A stretch of 15,425 bases of DNA, from positions 1-15,425 of the forward strand of contig CAAGBE010000078.1 of NCBI GenBank assembly GCA_900768005.1. The letters are read 5' to 3'. Below the pieces are notes generated by a model that made no database searches, was not told the origin of the DNA, and saw only the letters and a list, made by a program, of their open reading frames with translations. The DNA comes from Clostridia bacterium. GTDB lineage: Bacteria; Bacillota; Clostridia; UMGS1883. How positions within the stretch are numbered: position 1 is the stretch's first letter; each line of letters begins with the position of its first letter. Positions 1 through 6,788 of this stretch are shown here, in pieces. The position numbers and the translations under genes were made by a program.

Positions 1-20
1 ACACGACGCTCTTCCGATCT
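1..20. other. Illumina sequencing adapter remnant (not genomic)
   Basis: The first 20 bases match the 3' end of the standard Illumina read-1 adapter, ending in GCTCTTCCGATCT. Genomic sequence starts at base 21. This means the window begins at a contig edge built from untrimmed reads, and any reading frame crossing base 20 has an artificial end. Confidence 0.96.
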
Positions 21-616
21 CACAGCTTATTGGAAAGGTGTCCGTGGTCGGAAAGAATCCTTTCCTTAAGATGTATCGGATATGGTCCATTTTTGAGCAT
101 TGCTTCATCGTGATTTGCCTCCAGCACGGCAATGGAACAAGGGGAAAGCAAGTCGTAAATATGCTTGGTCACCGTACCCAAATCGGTTGCAACTGCACCG
201 TATTTTCCGTTTTTTGAAAAAATCAGACCTATGCTTTCGGCTGCATCGTGAGATGTGGAAAAAGGATGAAATTTAGTTCCGCAAATTTCAAAGGGCACTT
301 CCGCTGCAATGTAGCGTATCAGGGATGTGTCAATTTTTCCGATGGAGTTAATCATTGCTTTCCATGTGCCGAGAGTGGCATACACGGGAATTTTGTACCT
401 TCTGCACATAATTCCCACTCCGCTTATATGGTCAATATGCTCATGGGTTACTATAATGGCATCTATCTTTTCGGGTGAAATTCCTGCCTGTGCAAGCTCG
501 TTTTCAGCCGCCTTTCCCGTAATTCCGCAATCAACAAGGACTGCACAGGAATCGCTTCGTATCAATATTGAGTTTCCGCTACTGCCCGAGGAAAGCGGGC
601 ATATTGAAATACTCAT
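20..616 (-). CDS. walJ: WalJ/YycJ-like MBL-fold metallo-hydrolase, 3'-truncated by contig edge
   Basis: This is a metallo-beta-lactamase-fold hydrolase of the WalJ/YycJ (VicX) group, a cytoplasmic metal-dependent nuclease-like family of Firmicutes linked to DNA repair and to WalRK-associated cell-wall homeostasis. Residues 1-16 carry the family-typical N terminus (PLSSGSSGNS), the metal ligands HEHIDH lie at 58-63, a further ligand region ATDLG is at 142-146 and GHLSN is at 192-196. I chose ATG at 616 because GAAAGG sits 7 nt upstream; a TTG at 634 is possible but lacks a well-placed site. Only about 198 residues are present, while the family usually has about 260. The apparent TGA stop at 20-22 borrows its last base from the adapter, so the C terminus is missing for technical reasons and the gene is not a pseudogene. 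It lies 18 nt behind the murA stop and is probably co-transcribed with it. Confidence 0.88.
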   Translation of the reverse strand: MSISICPLSSGSSGNSILIRSDSCAVLVDCGITGKAAENELAQAGISPEKIDAIIVTHEHIDHISGVGIMCRRYKIPVYATLGTWKAMINSIGKIDTSLIRYIAAEVPFEICGTKFHPFSTSHDAAESIGLIFSKNGKYGAVATDLGTVTKHIYDLLSPCSIAVLEANHDEAMLKNGPYPIHLKERILSDHGHLSNKL

Positions 617-634
617 ACCATTGCCTTTCGTCAA

Positions 635-1894
635 TTAATCTGCAGTAAAAATTCTCTCTATCTTTACCCCTATTGAACGCAAACGGCGTTCAATGTCGGA
701 ATAACCTCTGTCAATATAGTGGGGGGAGGCTATCTCCGTTACACCCTCAGCTGCGGCGCCTGCGATTATAAGTGCGGCACCTGCACGGAGGTCAGTCGCG
801 GTAACTTCCGCGCCGTGGAGAGTAGTTCCCGAAATGTTAGCTCTTCTGCCGTTTATGGTAATGTCAGCGCCCATATTATGAAGCTCAGATATATACTGGA
901 AACGGTTGTCCCATACATTTTCATCAACGGTGCTTTTTCCGCCTACTGTAGACAGAAGAGCCACCATCTGGGGCTGAAGATCTGTGGGAAAGCCAGGGTA
1001 AGGCATTGTCCTTACAGCTGTTCCGCGAAGCGCTCCGTCACGCGCAATACGGATAGAATCGTCATATTCGGTAACATTTACACCCATTTCTTCAAGCTTG
1101 GAGGTCAAACAGTTCATATGCGTGGGGATAATATTCCTCACAAGCACTTCTCCGCCTGCCGCAGCAGCAAGAAGCATAAATGTACCTGCTTCAATCTGGT
1201 CGGGGATAATGCTGTATGTACCGCCTTTCATTTCGGGGACTCCGTTTATACGGATAACATCTGTTCCTGCACCGCGGACATTTGCGCCCATAGCGTTAAG
1301 AAAGTTGGCCACATCAACTATATGCGGCTCCTTTGCGGCATTTTCAATAACCGTTCTGCCCTTGGCAAGAACTGCTGCCAGCATAATGTTTATTGTCGCG
1401 CCTACGCTTACAGTGTCAAGATAGATTGTTGTTCCCGTAAGCTGCTGGGCCTCTGTATATACAATTCCATCCTTAATTTCAACCGTTGCTCCCATTGCAC
1501 GGAAGCCTTTCTCGTGCAGGTCAATGGGACGTGTTCCAAAATTACAGCCACCGGGGAGAGAAACCTCCGCACGGTTCATTCTGCCGAGGAGTGTGCCAAG
1601 GAGATAATAGCTTGCACGCATACGGCTTGCAAGCTCCGTAGGAGCTATGTGGGGTTTTAATTTTGAAGAATTTACTTCAATGGTCGTGTCATCAACATAT
1701 GTAACACTTGCCCCAAGACGGACAAGCATTTCTATAATCAATCGTACATCTTTAATGTCGGGGATGTTTTCAATTCGGCATACACCGTTTACAAGCAGAG
1801 CCGCAGGGATAATTGCAACAGCGGCATTTTTAGCACCGCAAACTGCAATTTCACCGAAAAGCTGATTTCCGCCTGTTATTTTAAGTTTTTCCAA
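635..1894 (-). CDS. murA: UDP-N-acetylglucosamine 1-carboxyvinyltransferase, MurZ/MurAB type
   Basis: This enzyme transfers enolpyruvate from PEP to UDP-GlcNAc, the first committed step of peptidoglycan synthesis in the cytoplasm. With the TTG start at 1894 it is 419 residues, normal for the family. The catalytic loop PGGCNFGTRP holds the nucleophile Cys117. Lys22-Asn23 (GAKN) and Asp305 (PGFPTD) are in place, and Arg370 lies in TDLRAGAAL. Phrases such as RASYYLLG and VSVGATINIMLAAVLA resemble the MurAB/MurZ branch of Bacillus rather than MurAA. The start is set by AGAGGTG about 6 nt upstream of TTG. The frame remains open to 1933, but that would begin at or before the predicted transcription start. 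It has its own promoter and probably reads on into walJ. It is one of two murA genes in this window; both look catalytically intact. Confidence 0.95.
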   Translation of the reverse strand: MEKLKITGGNQLFGEIAVCGAKNAAVAIIPAALLVNGVCRIENIPDIKDVRLIIEMLVRLGASVTYVDDTTIEVNSSKLKPHIAPTELASRMRASYYLLGTLLGRMNRAEVSLPGGCNFGTRPIDLHEKGFRAMGATVEIKDGIVYTEAQQLTGTTIYLDTVSVGATINIMLAAVLAKGRTVIENAAKEPHIVDVANFLNAMGANVRGAGTDVIRINGVPEMKGGTYSIIPDQIEAGTFMLLAAAAGGEVLVRNIIPTHMNCLTSKLEEMGVNVTEYDDSIRIARDGALRGTAVRTMPYPGFPTDLQPQMVALLSTVGGKSTVDENVWDNRFQYISELHNMGADITINGRRANISGTTLHGAEVTATDLRAGAALIIAGAAAEGVTEIASPHYIDRGYSDIERRLRSIGVKIERIFTAD

Positions 1895-1938
1895 CAAAAA
1901 CACCTCTTTTGTGCTACATTGTATAGATACCAAATCAT

Positions 1939-1967
1939 ATTATACACCATATATAGTAAAAAAGCAA
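1939..1967 (-). promoter_or_regulatory. Predicted housekeeping promoter of the leftward murA-walJ unit
   Basis: Reading leftward, TTGCTT (1967-1962) is followed after exactly 17 bp by TATAAT (1944-1939). Transcription would start near 1931, about 37 nt before the TTG start of murA. The -10 is perfect and the -35 is a four-of-six match. Confidence 0.75.
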
Positions 1968-2027
1968 TGTTTTTATTTGAAGATTTAGTTAGAGGGAGTG
2001 CAGGAGGTTTGAGCCCTTTCCAACAAT

Positions 2028-2062
2028 AAAAAAACACAGCAGATGCAAAAGCACCAACTGTG
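2028..2062 (-). terminator. Rho-independent terminator of tRNA-Pro
   Basis: On the leftward strand the arms CACAGTTGGTGC and GCATCTGCTGTG pair around a TTTT loop (12 bp with one mismatch) and are followed by seven Ts at 2034-2028. The A-run at 2068-2063 extends the pairing with the T tract, so it may act in both directions. It directly follows the tRNA 3' CCA. Confidence 0.85.
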
Positions 2063-2067
2063 TTTTT

Positions 2068-2143
2068 TGGTCGGAGTGACAGGACTTGAACCTGCGGCAT
2101 CCTGCTCCCAAAGCAGGCGCGCTACCAGCTGCGCTACACCCCG
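2068..2143 (-). tRNA. tRNA-Pro, anticodon UGG
   Basis: The 76-nt cloverleaf folds fully. The acceptor stem CGGGGTG/CACTCCG has one G-U pair, and the D stem is GCGC/GCGC. The anticodon stem CCTGC/GCAGG encloses loop TTTGGGA, which gives anticodon TGG, and the T arm GCAGG-TTCAAGT-CCTGT is standard. The discriminator is A and the CCA tail is encoded (2070-2068). It reads proline CCA and probably other CCN codons. It appears to be transcribed from the promoter near 2345, together with a long 5' leader, and to end at the adjacent hairpin. Confidence 0.97.
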
Positions 2144-2325
2144 TCGTCAGAATAAAGGTCGGCTCGGTTTCGTTCTGCTAATGCAGAACTACACTCGCAA
2201 CCATTTATTCTTCCTCTCCGTGCAAGGTCACGCTCGTATCGGCTAAGCCTTTGTAAACGCAGGCTTTTAACGTCGATTAACTCACTACCAACCTTTAACG
2301 GTGGAAATTAGTTTTCTTACCAACA
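2144..2325 (-). ncRNA. Candidate structured noncoding RNA or long structured tRNA leader
   Basis: About 180 nt lie between a strong leftward promoter and the tRNA-Pro 5' end and carry no credible protein gene. The transcript has a 10-bp closing helix between TAAAGGTTGG (2297-2288) and CCGACCTTTA (2162-2153, one U-G pair). This encloses three local hairpins: AAGCCT/AGGCTT (2266-2261 with 2250-2245), CGTG/CACG (2232-2229 with 2222-2219), and GTTCTGC-ATTA-GCAGAAC (2189-2172). A second helix, AGAATAAA/TTTATTCT (2211-2204 with 2156-2149), would compete with the closing helix, so two folds are possible. I do not recognise the family. A known clostridial class (for example 6S-like or raiA-type RNA) is possible but I could not confirm it. 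The strand is inferred from the promoter. Confidence 0.55.
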
Positions 2326-2331
2326 TTGTGA

Positions 2332-2360
2332 ATTATAATATAATTTATATGAAATTGCAA
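2332..2360 (-). promoter_or_regulatory. Predicted strong promoter of the structured RNA/tRNA-Pro unit
   Basis: Reading leftward, TTGCAA (2360-2355) and a perfect TATAAT (2337-2332) are separated by 17 bp. The predicted start is near 2325, about 180 nt upstream of the tRNA 5' end, which leaves a long leader. Confidence 0.8.
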
Positions 2361-2401
2361 GAGAATTTTAAAACAAATTATTTTAATTTTTCGAATTTAA
2401 C

Positions 2402-2448
2402 AATCCTGAAACAAATTTTTCAAAATTTCGTTTCAGGATTTCTTTTTT
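2402..2448 (+). terminator. Orphan rho-independent terminator upstream of the dcw cluster
   Basis: AATCCTGAAAC (2402-2412) pairs perfectly over 11 bp with GTTTCAGGATT (2430-2440). Inner AAATTT/AAATTT pairing extends the stem, and TTCTTTTTT follows on the rightward strand. No rightward gene precedes it in this window. It may insulate the mraZ promoter from read-through antisense to the tRNA, or end an unseen small RNA. The leftward side lacks a T tract. Confidence 0.72.
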
Positions 2449-2542
2449 GATTACAAAATATTGTATTTACAAGCCCAACATTTTCCATATTTAGATAGTA
2501 ATGTAAAAAAGTAAAAAATCTCAAAAAATTTTTAAAAAAGTA

Positions 2543-2571
2543 TTGAAATCACGGCTAAGATATAGTAAAAT
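2543..2571 (+). promoter_or_regulatory. Predicted promoter of the dcw cluster (Pmra)
   Basis: TTGAAA (2543-2548) and TAAAAT (2566-2571) are separated by 17 bp, putting the transcription start near 2578. That is exactly where the AAAGTG repeat array begins. TATACT at 2571-2576 is an alternative -10 but has no -35 at a suitable distance. Confidence 0.65.
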
Positions 2572-2577
2572 ATACTC

Positions 2578-2613
2578 AAAGTGTAGGAAAGTGTACAAAA
2601 GTGCAACAAAGTG
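2578..2613 (+). promoter_or_regulatory. Predicted MraZ operator: four AAAGTG boxes at 10-bp spacing
   Basis: AAAGTG occurs at 2578, 2588, 2598 and 2608, each separated by 4 nt, so the boxes lie one helical turn apart on one face of the DNA. MraZ is known to bind tandem short GTG-containing direct repeats before its own gene, and AAAGTG-type boxes are the form described in Mollicutes. The array starts at the predicted +1 and its last box abuts the Shine-Dalgarno of mraZ, which fits autoregulation of the whole cluster. Binding itself is inferred. Confidence 0.85.
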
Positions 2614-2625
2614 GAGGTGATTCGA

Positions 2626-3060
2626 GTGTTCGTAGGTGAATATTTACATAATATTGATGCAAAGGGAAGAATAATTATCCCCGCGAAGTTTCGTGAGCAG
2701 CTTGGCGAACAATTCGTAATCGCCAAGGGCCTTGAGAACTGCTTGTTTGTATATCCCGTAAACGAATGGGAACGGGTTATGGACAAGATGGCGGCACTCC
2801 CCTCGAATCAAAAGACGGCTCGTGCCCTGCAACGTAAATTCCTTTCCGGCGCTTCGGAGGCTGAGCCTGACAAACAGGGCAAGGTTCTCATTACAACATT
2901 CCATCGCGAACATGCAAACCTTACAAAAGAGGTTGCCATAATTGGTGTTGGTAATCGTGTTGAAATCTGGGATGCCCAGAATTGGATGGAATATTGCCAG
3001 AATGATGAAGAGATGAGCATTGAAGAAGCTGCAGAAAGTCTTGAGGAATTCAGCTTCTGA
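2626..3060 (+). CDS. mraZ: MraZ transcriptional regulator of the dcw cluster
   Basis: MraZ is a small AbrB/SpoVT-like DNA-binding protein that forms rings of subunits and regulates its own dcw operon. From GTG at 2626 the product is 144 residues, the usual family size. Both repeated DNA-binding modules are visible, with DAKGR at 11-15 and the second DKQGK at 82-86. The C-terminal tail is acidic. The start is fixed by GGAGGTGA at 2613-2620 with 5 nt spacing; an upstream in-frame GTG at 2611 lies within this site and is rejected. It is the first gene of the cluster, directly downstream of the AAAGTG array. The distance to rsmH is 18 nt, so the two are co-transcribed. Confidence 0.96.
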   Translation: MFVGEYLHNIDAKGRIIIPAKFREQLGEQFVIAKGLENCLFVYPVNEWERVMDKMAALPSNQKTARALQRKFLSGASEAEPDKQGKVLITTFHREHANLTKEVAIIGVGNRVEIWDAQNWMEYCQNDEEMSIEEAAESLEEFSF

Positions 3061-3078
3061 TAATTAGGAGGAAGCATT

Positions 3079-4002
3079 TTGGAATTTAACCATGTTACTG
3101 TGCTTTTAGAAGAAACCGTTGACAGCATAGATGTTAAACCAAATGGAATATATGCCGATTTTACATTGGGTGGCGGCGGACACACATCTCTGATTTTGGA
3201 GCGTGGCGGACAAGTTATCGGAATAGACCGTGATGAAATTGCCATAAAAAATGCTAATGAGCGTTTTAAAGGAAAAAAATTCACCGCAGTACACGATAAT
3301 TTTTCCAATATAAAAAACATAGCAAAAAACCTTGGAATAGAAAAATTTGACGGAATCATAGCGGATTTAGGTGTATCGTCACCCCAGCTTGACGATGCAG
3401 AGAGGGGCTTTTCCTATATGCAGGACGCGCCACTGGACATGCGTATGGATAGTCGTGACAGCCTTACCGCAAAGGATATAGTAAACACCTATTCGTCAGA
3501 AGAGCTTTTTAAGATAATCTCCACATACGGAGAGGAAAGATGGGCAAGCAGAATTGTTGATTTCATTGTTGAGAGAAGAAAAACAGCTCCCATAGAAACA
3601 ACCTTTGAGCTTGTAGATATTATAAAAGCGGCAATCCCCCTTTTGGCAAGAAAGGACGGACCCCATCCTGCAAAACGTACATTTCAGGCAATAAGGATTG
3701 AGGTCAACGGAGAGCTTAAAATACTGGAACAGGCAATAAGGGACGGTGCAGAGCTTCTTAAAAAAGGCGGTAAGATGGGAATAATCACTTTCCACTCCCT
3801 TGAAGACAGAATTGTAAAAACAACCTTTGCATCTTTAGAGAAAGGCTGTACCTGTCCGAAAGACTTTCCAGTATGTGTTTGTGGAAACAAACCCTCCGTA
3901 AAGAGCATTACACGAAAACCCATAGTCCCCTCTGAAAAAGAGCTTGACGAAAATCCCCGTGCGAGAAGCAGCAAATTAAGAGCTGTGGAAAAAATAATCT
4001 GA
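3079..4002 (+). CDS. rsmH: 16S rRNA (cytosine1402-N4)-methyltransferase RsmH
   Basis: RsmH (formerly MraW) uses S-adenosylmethionine to methylate N4 of C1402 in the 16S rRNA decoding site. The 307-residue length is typical. The N terminus (HVTVLLEETV) is followed by the SAM-binding GGGGHT at 31-36 and GIDRD at 48-52. Family signatures DLGVSSPQLDDAERGF (96-111) and PLDMRMD (118-124) follow, then HPAKRTFQAIRIEVN in the C-terminal half and a Cys-rich CTCPKDFPVCVCG segment. Translation starts at TTG (3079), 7 nt after AGGAGGAAG. It is the second gene of the cluster, its usual place between mraZ and ftsL. Confidence 0.97.
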   Translation: MEFNHVTVLLEETVDSIDVKPNGIYADFTLGGGGHTSLILERGGQVIGIDRDEIAIKNANERFKGKKFTAVHDNFSNIKNIAKNLGIEKFDGIIADLGVSSPQLDDAERGFSYMQDAPLDMRMDSRDSLTAKDIVNTYSSEELFKIISTYGEERWASRIVDFIVERRKTAPIETTFELVDIIKAAIPLLARKDGPHPAKRTFQAIRIEVNGELKILEQAIRDGAELLKKGGKMGIITFHSLEDRIVKTTFASLEKGCTCPKDFPVCVCGNKPSVKSITRKPIVPSEKELDENPRARSSKLRAVEKII

Positions 4003-4015
4003 CAGGAGCGTACAG

Positions 4016-4498
4016 ATGTATACAGATGGTTCAAGTGCATTAAAAACTGAATACTACACATCAGATGTTCCCAAGAAGAAATCCGCAGGGAAGAAAACAA
4101 CCGGAAGGACAAGCATTAAGCTGTCGCACAAAAAGGCGTTAAAGATGAAAAAACGCATTGTGAAAGCAATTTTGGTTGCGTTTGCATTGTCTTTCGTGGT
4201 TCTTCTCAGATATGCGGCAATTACAGCAGAGTATAATAAGCTCTCTGCTTCCAAAGAAAACCTTGAGCTTATTAGTGCGAAGGTTGTTGAACAGCAGGTG
4301 AAAGCGGAAGGTAACCTTGACCCCAAGAAGATTGAACAGGAAGCACAGCGTCTTGGCCTTAAGCCTCCTGCAAAAAGTCAGATACAATATATTGCGCTTG
4401 GAAATACTGACAACGGTGAAGTTTTGAAGGTTGAGGAAAAAAGTACATTCAACGCATTTATAAATCGCATATCGGGAATACTGGAATACTTATATTAA
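4016..4498 (+). CDS. ftsL: FtsL-like bitopic cell division protein
   Basis: This is a small single-span membrane protein in the normal ftsL position between rsmH and the division PBP. FtsL forms a complex with DivIC/FtsB and DivIB/FtsQ that activates septal wall synthesis. The 160 residues comprise a Lys-rich cytoplasmic part (about 1-48), one transmembrane helix (about 49-66), and an extracellular part with a heptad-like segment around 70-115 containing YNKLSASKENLELIS. The later residues 102-126 (PKKIEQEAQRLGLKPP) match the FtsL/DivIC-type ending. AGGAG lies 7 nt before ATG. Sequence similarity in this family is always low, so the name rests on topology, coiled coil and position. The longer cytoplasmic region and a C-terminal extension after 130 are mildly unusual. 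Confidence 0.82.
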   Translation: MYTDGSSALKTEYYTSDVPKKKSAGKKTTGRTSIKLSHKKALKMKKRIVKAILVAFALSFVVLLRYAAITAEYNKLSASKENLELISAKVVEQQVKAEGNLDPKKIEQEAQRLGLKPPAKSQIQYIALGNTDNGEVLKVEEKSTFNAFINRISGILEYLY

Positions 4499-4504
4499 TA
4501 TAAT

Positions 4505-4547
4505 AAAGGGAAGTGGCAACAGGACTTTTTTTGCCAAATCCCTTTTT
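4505..4547 (+). terminator. Intra-operon terminator-like hairpin between ftsL and the PBP gene
   Basis: AAAGGGA (4505-4511) pairs with TCCCTTT (4539-4545), and TGGCAA (4514-4519) pairs with TTGCCA (4531-4536), separated by a 2x2 internal loop. The T run TTTTT at 4543-4547 is short and mostly inside the stem. It may act as a partial terminator that sets PBP transcription below that of the upstream genes. Confidence 0.55.
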
Positions 4548-4558
4548 GCGTTTATAAA
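4531..4558 (+). promoter_or_regulatory. Possible internal promoter before the PBP gene
   Basis: TTGCCA (4531-4536) and TATAAA (4553-4558) are separated by 16 bp, with the PBP start 35 nt downstream. The -35 overlaps the 3' arm of the terminator-like hairpin. This is a weak prediction from motif fit alone. Confidence 0.35.
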
Positions 4559-4592
4559 AAAGGAAGAATAATAACATAAAAGGAGTGAAACC

Positions 4593-6776
4593 ATGCCGAC
4601 AAGAGCTATAAAAAAACGAATGAAATTAATAACGCTTTTTTTCCTTGTAGGCGTGTTGGTGCTTCTTGTAAGGCTTGCATGGATACAGTTTGTCCGCGGC
4701 GAAGAGTACAGCAGAATGGCGGCTGAACAGCAGACCCGCGACAGCGTAATCAGTGCAAAACGCGGCTCTATTTATGACCGCAATCTGAAAATTCTTGCAC
4801 AGAGTGCATCTGCCGAAAGAGTAACTCTTAACCCTCAGGAAATAGAAAAAAGCAAGAACGCGGAAGAGGTTGTAAGCACTCTTGTGAAAATTCTCGGAGT
4901 AGACGAGCAGAATGTCAGAAAGCAGATTTCCCGTACAGACAGACAGTCGGTAGTTATTGCAAAGCAGGTGGAAAAAAGCGTTGCCGACCAAATCAGAAAT
5001 GAGAAGCTTACCGGAGTCTATTTTGAAGAAGATTCCAAGCGTTATTATCCCTATGGCTCGCTTGCGGCGCAGGTTATCGGCTTTACCGGAAGTGACAATC
5101 AGGGGCTTGAGGGCCTTGAAAATGTTCTGGATGAACAGCTTCGCGGTGTTGACGGCAGAATTGTTGCGGCAAAGGACGTTGCAAACAACGAAATGCCATT
5201 TAAATATGAAAACTACATTGAGCCTCAGGACGGCAAGGGCGTTGTTCTGACAATCGATGAGACTATACAAAGATACACAGAAAAGCATCTTCAACAGGCG
5301 TATGAGGAAAATCTGCTGGGAAATGGCGGTGCTGCTATTGTTATGGATCCCAACACGGGAGAAATTCTTGCTATGGCAGTAGTTCCTACTTATGACCTGA
5401 ACGCACCTCGAGTGATAACAGACCAGCTTCTCTTAGAGCAGCTTGATGCTCTTGAACTTGAGGGTGATGCCTATACAGAAGCTTATAACAAGGCTGTCAC
5501 AAAAATGTGGCGTAACAAGGCCGTTGTAGACTCTTACGAGCCTGGTTCGACCTTTAAAACAATAGTTGCGGCGGCGGCTCTTGAAGAGGGTGTTGCATCT
5601 GCGCAGGACGTATTCTCCTGCTCTGGTGTCAGACAGGTGGCAAACCGCAGTATCCATTGCTGGCAGCACGCCGGACACGGAGAAGAAACCTTTGCGCAGG
5701 GTCTTATGAATTCCTGCAACCCCTTTGTAATGGAGCTTGCTTCAAGAATGGGTGCAACAACTTTCCAGAAATACTATAAAGCCTTTGGACTTACTGAAAA
5801 AACCGGCTTTACAATCCCCGGTGAATCCGCCGGAACATTCCATCAAAAGCTTGGTGTTGTGGATTTGGCGACATCATCCTTCGGGCAGACCTTTACAATC
5901 ACTCCACTTCAGCTTATAAGTGCCGTTTCAGCCGTTGTAAACGGCGGAAACCTTATGAAGCCCCGTATAATAAAAGCATATACCGATACAGACGGAAATG
6001 TAATCGAAACCTTTGACCCCGAGCTTGTCCGCAATGTAATTTCCAAAGAAACCAGCGTGCAGATGCGTGGTATGATGGAGCGCGTTGTAGCAGAGGGAAC
6101 AGGTAAGGGCGGTTATGTTGCAGGATTCCGTATCGGCGGAAAAACAGGCACAAGTGAAAAGCTTCCCCGAGGAAGCGGAGAATACATTGCATCCTTTATA
6201 GGTGTAGCACCAGCCGATAATCCTCAGCTTGTATGTCTTCTGCTCCTTGACGAGCCTCATGCAGGGGCAACGGGCGGCGGTGCAATTGCGGCACCCGCGG
6301 TAGGAAGAATTTTTGAAGACGTTCTTCCTTACCTTGGATATGCTCCACAGCCCACGGAGGAAAACAAGGATAAAATATCTGTAACAGTACCGAGCATTAA
6401 CGGACTTACTGTACAGGAGGCTCTTGTTAAGCTTGACAATCTGGGACTCAAAATAAATCCCAAGGGCAACGGAGAAAAAATTACAAATCAGATTCCCGCA
6501 GCAGGAACAAAGCTTCATAAAGGCGGCGTTGTAATTGCATATACCCAGGAGGAAGAAACGCAGGGAACAGCAATTGTTCCCGAGGTTATAGGGATGAACT
6601 ATAAAAATGCAAAGGCGACTATCGAAAATGCAGGCCTCAGTATGGAGCTTGATGCTGCAAACAGCGGAACAATTCCTGCCGATTATATAGCAGTAAGCCA
6701 AAGTCCTAAGGCAAAATCTGAGGTTGCAGCAGGAACAAAAATTTACGTAAAATTTGTTAAGAGGGAAGAGAATTGA
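4593..6776 (+). CDS. Class B penicillin-binding protein (FtsI/PBP2B/SpoVD family), two PASTA domains
   Basis: This septal peptidoglycan transpeptidase crosslinks stem peptides outside the membrane. The 727 residues comprise a cytoplasmic tail, one transmembrane helix (about 12-30), the dimerisation domain with the RGSIYDRN motif (57-64), and the transpeptidase domain. Active-site motifs are complete: STFK with nucleophile Ser319, SCN at 374-376 and KTGT at 517-520. Two C-terminal PASTA domains follow at about 595-651 and 659-722. Two PASTA domains and this length match vegetative PBP2B, whereas Bacillus SpoVD is about 645 residues with one; a sporulation role cannot be excluded. AAAGGAG lies 7 nt before ATG. 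It probably works with the SEDS polymerase FtsW encoded downstream. The division role is inferred from operon position. Confidence 0.93.
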   Translation: MPTRAIKKRMKLITLFFLVGVLVLLVRLAWIQFVRGEEYSRMAAEQQTRDSVISAKRGSIYDRNLKILAQSASAERVTLNPQEIEKSKNAEEVVSTLVKILGVDEQNVRKQISRTDRQSVVIAKQVEKSVADQIRNEKLTGVYFEEDSKRYYPYGSLAAQVIGFTGSDNQGLEGLENVLDEQLRGVDGRIVAAKDVANNEMPFKYENYIEPQDGKGVVLTIDETIQRYTEKHLQQAYEENLLGNGGAAIVMDPNTGEILAMAVVPTYDLNAPRVITDQLLLEQLDALELEGDAYTEAYNKAVTKMWRNKAVVDSYEPGSTFKTIVAAAALEEGVASAQDVFSCSGVRQVANRSIHCWQHAGHGEETFAQGLMNSCNPFVMELASRMGATTFQKYYKAFGLTEKTGFTIPGESAGTFHQKLGVVDLATSSFGQTFTITPLQLISAVSAVVNGGNLMKPRIIKAYTDTDGNVIETFDPELVRNVISKETSVQMRGMMERVVAEGTGKGGYVAGFRIGGKTGTSEKLPRGSGEYIASFIGVAPADNPQLVCLLLLDEPHAGATGGGAIAAPAVGRIFEDVLPYLGYAPQPTEENKDKISVTVPSINGLTVQEALVKLDNLGLKINPKGNGEKITNQIPAAGTKLHKGGVVIAYTQEEETQGTAIVPEVIGMNYKNAKATIENAGLSMELDAANSGTIPADYIAVSQSPKAKSEVAAGTKIYVKFVKREEN

Positions 6777-6788
6777 CGGAGGTGCATA

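Noticed and set aside
719..1660. Open frame of 313 codons on the + strand opposite murA
   Set aside because: It is the antisense shadow of a clear murA; the protein is Cys/His/Ser-rich without a domain, and no ribosome site was seen.
1895..1933. Longer MurA start at TTG 1933
   Set aside because: It would sit at or before the predicted transcription start, adds residues unlike any MurA, and a good ribosome site favours TTG 1894.
2178..2204. Eight-codon leftward micro-ORF (ATG to TAG) with AGAGGAAG upstream in the tRNA-Pro leader
   Set aside because: It overlaps the GTTCTGC/GCAGAAC hairpin and lies upstream of a tRNA, where translation has no evident regulatory target; likely chance.
2043..2246. 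Rightward open frame of 67 codons across the tRNA
   Set aside because: It runs antisense through the tRNA-Pro gene and the structured leader; no ribosome site and no protein-like composition.
2578..2617. Tandem repeats considered as a small CRISPR-like or satellite repeat
   Set aside because: The unit is a 10-bp period with a 6-bp core located at a promoter, matching an MraZ operator; no spacers or long repeats exist.
5928..6701. Open frame of 257 codons on the - strand opposite the PBP gene
   Set aside because: Shadow of the PBP reading frame; Cys-rich translation with no domain, and the PBP has all catalytic motifs.
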